This document shows positions 28,461 through 36,228 of a stretch of DNA of 36,228 nt, piece after piece. How positions within the stretch are numbered: position 1 is the stretch's first letter; each line of letters begins with the position of its first letter. The position numbers were made by a program, and so were the translations under genes. The DNA is from Chthoniobacter flavus (GTDB taxonomy: Bacteria > Verrucomicrobiota > Verrucomicrobiia > Chthoniobacterales > JACTMZ01), in contig CAMBUL010000021.1 of NCBI GenBank assembly GCA_945871065.1, forward strand, positions 1-36,228. Direction: 5' to 3'. The notes beneath the pieces are model-generated. The model was given only the letters and a program-made list of their open reading frames with translations. It had not been told where the DNA came from and ran no database searches.

Positions 28461-31066
28461 CAGTCGAGAAGGATCTGGTGGTTGATGAATCCGTCGGCAA
28501 TGACGTCATGAATGGCGTAGGTCCGCTCGCTGATATCGGTGAGCAGGGCAACCAACCGAACGAGACGCACCGGATCAAGTTGCACCCTGCCACCCGCTTC
28601 GCCGGAAGCCATGGTGGCGGGCAAGAGGTAGGACGTCCAATCGGCCCCAGCCACAAGTTGCCTGGTGGCATCGAGCGCTCCACGCGTGCGGATCATCCCG
28701 GGAGAATCATCCTCCCTCGGCCCGAGCAAATGCTGGCAACGCCCGAAACAACGGAGCACAGAACGCGGCATGTCCGGATTGTCGTAAAGCAGGCTCAACA
28801 CAGGGACCGGCTCGGCGCGCATTTGGTAGACTCGCCGGTAGGCATCGCGCGACCCGAGCAGACGGAGAAAGGCGGACAACTCGATTTCCACCGCATGCCC
28901 GGCGAAGTCCGGTGCTTTTTCCGTCTGGCGCGCGATCGATTTGAAAATGGTCAGCCCCGCATTGGCCGTGATGGCCGCGCGCTCGAATTGCTGCCCGAGG
29001 AGGCAGAAATTCCAACCGCGATCGGCTAGCATGGTTGATTCCGCCATGCCGAAAAATTCCGCGATGCCCGAGGTAGCCTCCGCGCTGAAGCGCTGGGTGG
29101 CCAGCGCGAGCCGCGCTTCGTCCGCCTCCGGACGGAACCGCGCGCGGGTGAAACGCCCTTCGAGGTTGCTGAGCACACCGTAGGCTTCAACACTCAGGCA
29201 CTCCATGATCTGGCCGGCATTGCGCACGGCGCGGCGCAGCGTACTGCAGACCGAACCCTCCTCGCGACCATCGAGCACGAGATGGTAGCGTTCGAGCGCA
29301 CTGGAAATGCCGCGCTTGCGCCCCGTCTCGCGGTTCTCGAGCGGGGGCAGCACACGATTCCAGACCGGACGGTAGAGTTGGCGCTCGGCCCGGTTGAGTT
29401 CCTCGGTCTCGAGGCTTTCGACCACACCAACCATGTAAGAGAGGCTCTGCGCACGCTCGAGATAACGCCCCAACCAGTAGAACGAGTCTGCCACGCGGCT
29501 GGTCACCCGGGTTTGAGGGGCATGGATCTCGACCGCGCGATTGACGACCAAAGTACGCGCGCCGGCCTCATGGTCGGTGGCCACCAGCCAGGTGTCCTTG
29601 CTGCCGCCACCCAGCTCCGAAGCCGTGAAATTGCTTTCCCCGGACGAAACCCGGGTCAGGGCCCCCGGAAACACCTCATAGTCGCCATCCGCTCCACGCA
29701 GGGCGAAAACAATGTGATCTTGTCGACGGTCATCGAGTCCGCCCTTGCGGTCGAGGCACACCGTGACCGCCCCGGTACCACGCGGTTGGGCCACGTAGTT
29801 TTGCGGCTCGTCGCGAAGGAGACGTTGCAACTTGGCCATATCCGCCTTGCCGCTCCACGCATGGTAAACGTAGGGCTCCCCGTAAAGCGGACGGATATCG
29901 TAGTCCGCGAGAGACCCGACCACATGGTCGCGCTGGTCGAGGTCACCCAACCACCAAGTGCGCAAAGTCGGCAGGATTTCGTCTTCCCCGAGATAAAAAC
30001 GGATGATCCGGCCGGAAAACGGCAGGAGGGCGCGGTCGTCGGCCAACTGGCTGCCCATCGCATTGGCCACCGCAACCGTGCCCTCACGCACACACTGGGC
30101 CAGACCGGCCACGCCGAGCAGCGAATCGCGGCGGAAGGCCATCGAATCGAGCCACGCATCGGCCACCCGCGTGTAGAGCACATCGATGCGCTCCAGGCCG
30201 GAAACACTCTTTAGATACAGCCGGTCGTCGAGGACAAGCAGATCACCCCCCTGCACGAGTGGAATACCCATGCGGCGGGCGAGAAAACCATGCTCCGAAT
30301 AAGCGCGACTGCCCGCCCCGGGCGTCAGCAATGCCACTACCGGTTCGTCCACGCCGCGCGGCGCGAGCGAGCGGAACGTCTCGAGAATGGACACCGGTAC
30401 ATCCGCGATGCTTTGCGGATTGTGGTTCTGGAATGCTTCGGCAAAGACGCGCGTCAGCGCGCGGCGATTCTGCATCATGTAAGAAATACCCGAGGCATTG
30501 CTGAAATAGTGGTGCGCCACAGCCAATCGTCCGTCCGTGCGACGGGCCAAGGCCAGGCCGGACAAATGGAGGAACGCGCCGCCGGGCCGCGGCAGACCGA
30601 CCGCCGGACGCTGGAAAAACGGGCTGCCCAGGACCACGCGGGCCGGAACGACCTGCGCATGGAGGATGGTTTTCTCGCCATGAATGTCGTCCAGAAAGAG
30701 TTCGAAGGCTTTCAGCCTTTGACGCACACCGGCCGACACCTTTGCCCACTCGCTCCCACCGAACAGCGCGGGCAGCAAGTCGCAAAACCACGGATGCCGC
30801 CCCCACGGACGGTCGCGGGCAATGTCGAAGGTCACCCCCATCTCGCGCATCGTGGCTTCGAGCCGCTCGATGATCAGCCTCGTCTCGCCGCGCGGGAGGG
30901 AAAGGACAAGATCAAGGACCGGACGGTAGATTTCACGCGGTGTGCCATCCGGCTGGAAAACCTCGTCCCAGAAGCTGCCGACACTGTTTTTCCCCCTTTT
31001 CTGCACCCCGGGACCGTTTCCCCCACCGGATGAGGGGTCAAGCAGATAGAGAAATGCTTTTGACAC
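28460..31066 (-). CDS. Circularly permuted ATP-grasp (type 2, DUF404/DUF407) fused to alpha-E domain (DUF403)
   Basis: [76 protein letters not shown]; alpha-[31 protein letters not shown]...; start inferred at GTG 31066, since the longer ORF runs antisense over rplM. Confidence 0.92.
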   Translation of the reverse strand: MSKAFLYLLDPSSGGGNGPGVQKRGKNSVGSFWDEVFQPDGTPREIYRPVLDLVLSLPRGETRLIIERLEATMREMGVTFDIARDRPWGRHPWFCDLLPALFGGSEWAKVSAGVRQRLKAFELFLDDIHGEKTILHAQVVPARVVLGSPFFQRPAVGLPRPGGAFLHLSGLALARRTDGRLAVAHHYFSNASGISYMMQNRRALTRVFAEAFQNHNPQSIADVPVSILETFRSLAPRGVDEPVVALLTPGAGSRAYSEHGFLARRMGIPLVQGGDLLVLDDRLYLKSVSGLERIDVLYTRVADAWLDSMAFRRDSLLGVAGLAQCVREGTVAVANAMGSQLADDRALLPFSGRIIRFYLGEDEILPTLRTWWLGDLDQRDHVVGSLADYDIRPLYGEPYVYHAWSGKADMAKLQRLLRDEPQNYVAQPRGTGAVTVCLDRKGGLDDRRQDHIVFALRGADGDYEVFPGALTRVSSGESNFTASELGGGSKDTWLVATDHEAGARTLVVNRAVEIHAPQTRVTSRVADSFYWLGRYLERAQSLSYMVGVVESLETEELNRAERQLYRPVWNRVLPPLENRETGRKRGISSALERYHLVLDGREEGSVCSTLRRAVRNAGQIMECLSVEAYGVLSNLEGRFTRARFRPEADEARLALATQRFSAEATSGIAEFFGMAESTMLADRGWNFCLLGQQFERAAITANAGLTIFKSIARQTEKAPDFAGHAVEIELSAFLRLLGSRDAYRRVYQMRAEPVPVLSLLYDNPDMPRSVLRCFGRCQHLLGPREDDSPGMIRTRGALDATRQLVAGADWTSYLLPATMASGEAGGRVQLDPVRLVRLVALLTDISERTYAIHDVIADGFINHQILLD

Positions 31067-31088
31067 CCTGCCGCAGGGCCCATATTCT
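31060..31088 (+). promoter_or_regulatory. Candidate sigma70-like promoter of rplM-rpsI, TTGACA-N17-TATTCT
   Basis: TTGACA 31060-31065, 17-nt spacer, TATTCT 31083-31088, 17 nt before rplM ATG; spacer contains CCCTG-CCG-CAGGG palindrome. Confidence 0.65.
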
Positions 31089-31105
31089 TCGTGGCCAATT
31101 TTGCC

Positions 31106-31537
31106 ATGAAAACTTTTTCCGCCAAAGCCGAAGAAATCCAGCGTAGCTGGTGGATTGTGGATGCTGAAAACCAGGTCCTCGGGCGCATCGCGACCAAAAT
31201 AGCCGACGTCCTGCGCGGCAAAAACAAAGCCGTCTTCACCCCGCATTGCGACACCGGCGATTTTGTCGTGGTCATCAACGCTTCCAAGGTGCGCGTGACC
31301 GGCAAGAAAACCACGGCGAAGGTTTACACCAGTTTTTCCGGATACGTCGGCGGCCACAAAAGCGAAACTTTCGAGAAGCGCCAGGCCCGCCGTCCCGAAT
31401 TGCTCGTCGAACTTGCCGTGCGTGGTATGATCCCCCACAACCGCCTCGGCCGCTCCCAGTTCACCAAACTCAAAGTTTACGCCGGCGCCGAACATCCGCA
31501 CAGCGCCCAACAACCCAAAGAACTCAAAATTCCCTGA
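31106..31537 (+). CDS. rplM: 50S ribosomal protein L13
   Basis: [52 protein letters not shown]. Confidence 0.98.
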   Translation: MKTFSAKAEEIQRSWWIVDAENQVLGRIATKIADVLRGKNKAVFTPHCDTGDFVVVINASKVRVTGKKTTAKVYTSFSGYVGGHKSETFEKRQARRPELLVELAVRGMIPHNRLGRSQFTKLKVYAGAEHPHSAQQPKELKIP

Positions 31538-31539
31538 TT

Positions 31540-31929
31540 ATGTCCGACGTCTACACCGCCTCCGGCCGCCGCCGCACCGCCGTTGCCAGCGTGAGCCTCA
31601 AAGCAGGCTCCGGAAAAATCGAGGTCAACAAACGCGAGTTCAACGATTATTTCCCGACGACCACCTTGCAGACTGCCGTGCTGCGCCCGCTCGAACTCGC
31701 CGGACGCAAGCAGAACGTCGACATCACGCTGAAAACCTCCGGCGGCGGCGTCGTTGGCCAAGCCGGAGCTTCCAGCCTCGCCATTGCGCGGGCACTGCTC
31801 AAGCTCGACGCCAATCTGCGACCTGAACTTAAGAAGAACGGTCTTCTGACCCGCGATCCGCGGATGAAAGAGCGCAAAAAACCCGGTCGCCCCGGTGCCC
31901 GCAAGCGCTTCCAGTTCTCCAAGCGTTAA
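31540..31929 (+). CDS. rpsI: 30S ribosomal protein S9
   Basis: ASGRRRTAVASVSLKAGSGKIEVN; LLTRDPRMKERKKPGRPGARKRFQFSKR. Confidence 0.98.
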   Translation: MSDVYTASGRRRTAVASVSLKAGSGKIEVNKREFNDYFPTTTLQTAVLRPLELAGRKQNVDITLKTSGGGVVGQAGASSLAIARALLKLDANLRPELKKNGLLTRDPRMKERKKPGRPGARKRFQFSKR

Positions 31930-31932
31930 ACC

Positions 31933-32472
31933 ATGCGCGCCGCGCGCGTTCTTCTCCCGCTCTTGCTGTCCGCCTTTCTTGGGCGGGCAGAGGAAGCCAC
32001 GTCTTTCCCCGCGGGTGACTTTATTTTCGCCGTGCCCGCGGGATGGATTTCCGTCGCGCCGGCCTCGCCCATGCGCAAAGCCGAGTTGCGCGTTCCCGGG
32101 CCCGAAGGAACGGGAGAGGCCGGAGAAGCCATCATCACCGTATTCCATTTCGGGCCGGGCCAAGGCGGAACCGTGCAGCAAAATGTCGACCGCTGGTTCG
32201 GCCAGTTCGATGGGGACAACGAGGCCAAAGGCGCGGCCACCGCAAAGGAAACCATCGGCACCGTGCCGGTCACCTTCGCCCGGGCCCGCGGCACGTTCCA
32301 AAGCGGGATGCCCGGGCAATCAACCACCCCGCTTGAGGGCCAAGCCCTCCTCGGCACCATCCTCGAAAGTCCCGACGGCGATGTGTACCTCAAAATGACC
32401 GGCCCGGCCCCGACGGTCGAGAAAGCCGAGCCCGCGTTTGTCCAAATGATCCGCGCCGCCTGCGGCGGTTAA
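31933..32472 (+). CDS. Hypothetical secreted protein
   Basis: Signal peptide MRAARVLLPLLLSAFLGRAEE; FIFAVPAGW; 3-nt gap after rpsI. Confidence 0.75.
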   Translation: MRAARVLLPLLLSAFLGRAEEATSFPAGDFIFAVPAGWISVAPASPMRKAELRVPGPEGTGEAGEAIITVFHFGPGQGGTVQQNVDRWFGQFDGDNEAKGAATAKETIGTVPVTFARARGTFQSGMPGQSTTPLEGQALLGTILESPDGDVYLKMTGPAPTVEKAEPAFVQMIRAACGG

Positions 32473-32519
32473 TCCCGCCGAGCCTCTTGGCGCGTTTCCA
32501 TCCCGGTTCCCGGGAAACG
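32463..32519. terminator. Two adjacent candidate hairpins between convergent genes
   Basis: CGGCGG 32463-32468 / CCGCCG 32475-32480; CGTTTCC 32493-32499 / GGAAACG 32513-32519; no clear T-run. Confidence 0.4.
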
Positions 32520-32593
32520 AACGGGCAAGACCGCTCATCGGGACAGAGGTGCCCGGTGGCCGCCGCTAGACCTACGGTGTCCCCAATGACCAT

Positions 32594-33466
32594 TTATTTC
32601 ATCACCGCCAGAAGGGTGTCGGCAATGGTACTCGGTGTTTCCGCCACGGCGATACCTGCATCACGCAACGCATCCTTCTTGGCGGCTGCCGTGCCCTTGC
32701 CGCCGGAGATGATCGCGCCGGCATGGCCCATGCGGCGCCCGGGCGGCGCGGTGGCTCCAGCGATGAAGCCGGCCACCGGTTTATCACAATGTGCTTTGAG
32801 CCAAGCGGCGGCCTCCTCCTCGGCACTGCCGCCGATTTCACCGATCAGAATGATTCCGTGGGTATCCGGATCCCCGGCAAAAAGCTGCACCGCATCGAGC
32901 GTGGTCGTGCCGATAATCGGGTCGCCACCAATGCCAATGCAGGTCGATTGCCCCACCCCGCGGCTGGTCAATTGCCACACCGCTTCGTAAGTAAGGGTGC
33001 CGGAACGGGAGACCACACCGATATGACCCGGCTTGTGAATGTAGCCGGGCATGATGCCTATCTTGCACTGGCCGGGAGTGACGATACCCGGACAATTCGG
33101 ACCAATCAGGCGGGAAGGACTCGCCTTGAGTTTCTCTTTCACCCGCATCATGTCCATGACCGGAATGCCCTCGGTGATGCAAACAATCAGTTCAACCCCG
33201 GCATCGGCTGCTTCGAGGATGGCGTCCGCCGCGAATTCCGGCGGAACAAAAATCATGGTGGCATTGCAGCCCGTCTCCTGGCGCGCCTCGTGCACCGTGT
33301 CGAAGACGGGTACTTTGTCGTCGAATTTCTCGCCACCACGGGCGGGAGTGACGCCGGCCACGACATTCGTGCCGTATTCCATGCAGTTGCGCGTGTGGAA
33401 GGCGCCGGACTTGCCGGTGATGCCCTGCACGACCAGGCGGGTGTTTTTATCGACGAGAACGGACAT
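32594..33466 (-). CDS. sucD: Succinyl-CoA synthetase subunit alpha
   Basis: [78 protein letters not shown]. Confidence 0.98.
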   Translation of the reverse strand: MSVLVDKNTRLVVQGITGKSGAFHTRNCMEYGTNVVAGVTPARGGEKFDDKVPVFDTVHEARQETGCNATMIFVPPEFAADAILEAADAGVELIVCITEGIPVMDMMRVKEKLKASPSRLIGPNCPGIVTPGQCKIGIMPGYIHKPGHIGVVSRSGTLTYEAVWQLTSRGVGQSTCIGIGGDPIIGTTTLDAVQLFAGDPDTHGIILIGEIGGSAEEEAAAWLKAHCDKPVAGFIAGATAPPGRRMGHAGAIISGGKGTAAAKKDALRDAGIAVAETPSTIADTLLAVMK

Positions 33467-33468
33467 AG

Positions 33469-34653
33469 TCAGGATTTGGCAAGTTTCACGATTTCGCTCG
33501 CTGCGGTATCGAGGTCGGTGGCGGTGACGATGGGAAGGCCTGATTCGGCCAGAAGCTTGCGGCCCTGCTCGACATTGGTGCCTTCGAGACGGACGACTAG
33601 CGGTATCTCAAGCTTCACGGCCTTGACTGCATTGAGGATACCCTGCGCGATGACGTCGCACCTCATGATACCGCCGAAAATATTGACCAGAATCGCTTTC
33701 ACCTTCGCGTCGGAAAGGAGGATTTTGAAAGCTTCGGTCACCTGCTCCTCGCTGGCGCCGCCGCCGACATCGAGGAAGTTGGCCGGATCGCCACCGTGAT
33801 GCTTGATGATGTCCATCGTGGCCATGGCCAAACCGGCACCATTGACCATACAGCCGATATTGCCGTCCAACCCGATGTAGCTCAGGTGGTGTTTGGAAGC
33901 GGCCACTTCGCGCGGGTCCTCCTCGCCGATGTCGCGCAGGGCGACGATGTCGGGATGACGGAAAAGCGCGTTGTCGTCGAACGAGAACTTGGCATCCAAG
34001 GCGAGGACCTCGCCGCCTTTGGTCAAGACCAGCGGGTTGATCTCGACCATCGAGCAGTCCGACGAGATGAAGCAGCGGTAGAGTGCGGCAAACAGTTTGC
34101 CGGCGGCGCGCATTTGGCCGGGGGCGAACCCGAGCTCTTTGGCCAGTTTTCGGGTCTGGTAAGGTTGCAAGCCGAACGCCGGGTCAACAGCTTCGCGGAG
34201 GATTTTCTCCGGGCTGCGGGCTGCCACCTCCTCGATGTCCATCCCGCCTTCGCGGCTGGCCACAATGACGGGTGCACCGGTCGCGCGGTCCATGAGGATG
34301 GCGAAATAAAATTCTTTCTCAATCTCGACCGATTCGGCCACCAGCACCTGGTTGACCAGGCGCCCTTCGGGCCCGGTCTGGTGGGTGACCAGCGTCTGCC
34401 CGATCATCTTGTCCGCGATATCGCGGGCTTGGCCTACCGTCTTGCAGAGATGTACTCCGCCTTGGAATCCGTTGGTAAAAGCACCCTTGCCCCGCCCGCC
34501 GGCATGGATCTGCGCTTTGACCACGATCGAGTCGGTCCCGAGATCGTGGGCGGCTTTCTCCGCCTCGGCCGCCGTGCGGGCGACAGAGCCGCGCGGGTTG
34601 TCCGCGCCGAATTTGGTCAGCAGTTCCTTGGCTTGGTATTCGTGGATATTCAT
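33469..34653 (-). CDS. sucC: Succinyl-CoA synthetase subunit beta
   Basis: [71 protein letters not shown]. Confidence 0.98.
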   Translation of the reverse strand: MNIHEYQAKELLTKFGADNPRGSVARTAAEAEKAAHDLGTDSIVVKAQIHAGGRGKGAFTNGFQGGVHLCKTVGQARDIADKMIGQTLVTHQTGPEGRLVNQVLVAESVEIEKEFYFAILMDRATGAPVIVASREGGMDIEEVAARSPEKILREAVDPAFGLQPYQTRKLAKELGFAPGQMRAAGKLFAALYRCFISSDCSMVEINPLVLTKGGEVLALDAKFSFDDNALFRHPDIVALRDIGEEDPREVAASKHHLSYIGLDGNIGCMVNGAGLAMATMDIIKHHGGDPANFLDVGGGASEEQVTEAFKILLSDAKVKAILVNIFGGIMRCDVIAQGILNAVKAVKLEIPLVVRLEGTNVEQGRKLLAESGLPIVTATDLDTAASEIVKLAKS

Positions 34654-34668
34654 GAGCTGTGGAGGCGG

Positions 34669-34715
34669 GGGCACGCGGCTGGCGTGTCCGGTTCACCCGG
34701 GCCGACGAGCGTGCC
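34669..34715. other. Candidate stem-loop between recA and sucC
   Basis: GGCACGC 34670-34676 / GCGTGCC 34709-34715 with a near-complementary G/C extension; also a palindrome TGACCGGTCA 34729-34738 over the recA stop. Confidence 0.4.
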
Positions 34716-34735
34716 GCCCGTCTTGGCCTGACCGG

Positions 34736-35785
<1,050 letters not shown>

Positions 35786-35799
35786 GGGGACGGGTTTTT

Positions 35800-36228
35800 C
35801 TAAATGTCGAGGTTGCGGACGTTGAGGGCGTTGTCCTCGATGAAATGGCGGCGCGGCTCGACCACGTCACCCATCAGGACGGTAAACATTTTGTCGGCTT
35901 CGACCGCATTGGTGTCGTCGAGTCTGACCCGGAGGAGCCGGCGCTTGTCCGGATCCATCGTGGTTTGGAAAAGCTCCTTGGCATTCATTTCCCCGAGGCC
36001 CTTGAATCGCTTGATCTGCACACCGCGGCGGCCGATTTCCTTGACCAAGTCGAGGATGCGCGGGATGGCGAAAATTTCGTGTTTCGCCTCGCGCTCGCCT
36101 TCGCCTTCGACCAAATGGAAAATCGGCTGGTCGGTGGCCGTGTAATGGTCGATTTCGAGACCTTTTTTCGACAGCTCCTTGACCAGCTTATCGACCGCGA
36201 CCGACTCGTGGATCTCGAGGAGGCGTGC
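35800..36228 (-). CDS. gyrB: DNA gyrase subunit B, C-terminal part (5' end beyond window)
   Basis: [54 protein letters not shown]; the frame stays open to the window edge ([39 protein letters not shown]). Confidence 0.95.
   Translation of the reverse strand, partial: ARLLEIHESVAVDKLVKELSKKGLEIDHYTATDQPIFHLVEGEGEREAKHEIFAIPRILDLVKEIGRRGVQIKRFKGLGEMNAKELFQTTMDPDKRRLLRVRLDDTNAVEADKMFTVLMGDVVEPRRHFIEDNALNVRNLDI

Noticed and set aside
31067-31513. N-terminal extension of the 1017-aa ORF over rplM
   Set aside because: Antisense to L13; the ATP-grasp homology begins only after the intergenic region, so a GTG start near 31066 is more likely.
32473-32593. Possible structured ncRNA in a 121-nt gap
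   Set aside because: Only short hairpins visible; no match to a known RNA class that I can recognise.

Overview
The window looks like a high-GC, gene-dense chromosomal segment of a Gram-negative bacterium. Codon usage, gene content and intergenic repeat style suggest the Verrucomicrobia/PVC group, but that is inference. I found no rRNA, tRNA, CRISPR array, prophage or transposase. Main blocks: (1) a long minus-strand Bat/MoxR operon (moxR - DUF58 - DUF4381-like - batA - batB/C fusion - batD - batE - DUF3108 - small ORFs); (2) a LpxL-like acyltransferase fused to a GT9 heptosyltransferase, convergent with and overlapping an HtrA/Deg protease; (3) ppk1 and a coupled pair of apparently exported methionine sulfoxide reductases; (4) tal, flanked on both sides by a repeated palindromic intergenic element; (5) an LPS inner-core precursor operon (rfaE1 - gmhB-like - kdsB - pyrG), in which the gmhB-like protein lacks the usual zinc-site cysteines; (6) two secreted unknowns, phoH and a sugar-nucleotidyltransferase; (7) a coupled run with a circularly permuted ATP-grasp/alpha-E fusion, two transglutaminase-like proteases, a CBM9-like protein and a DUF4410-like lipoprotein; (8) rplM-rpsI plus a secreted unknown; (9) gyrB(partial)-recA-sucC-sucD. 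The best candidates for poorly characterised biology are the ATP-grasp/alpha-E/transglutaminase cluster, the Bat operon with its charged tandem-repeat tail, the acyltransferase-heptosyltransferase fusion, and two families of short-direct-repeat-armed intergenic hairpins. Family assignments are from reading the translations; no database search was run.
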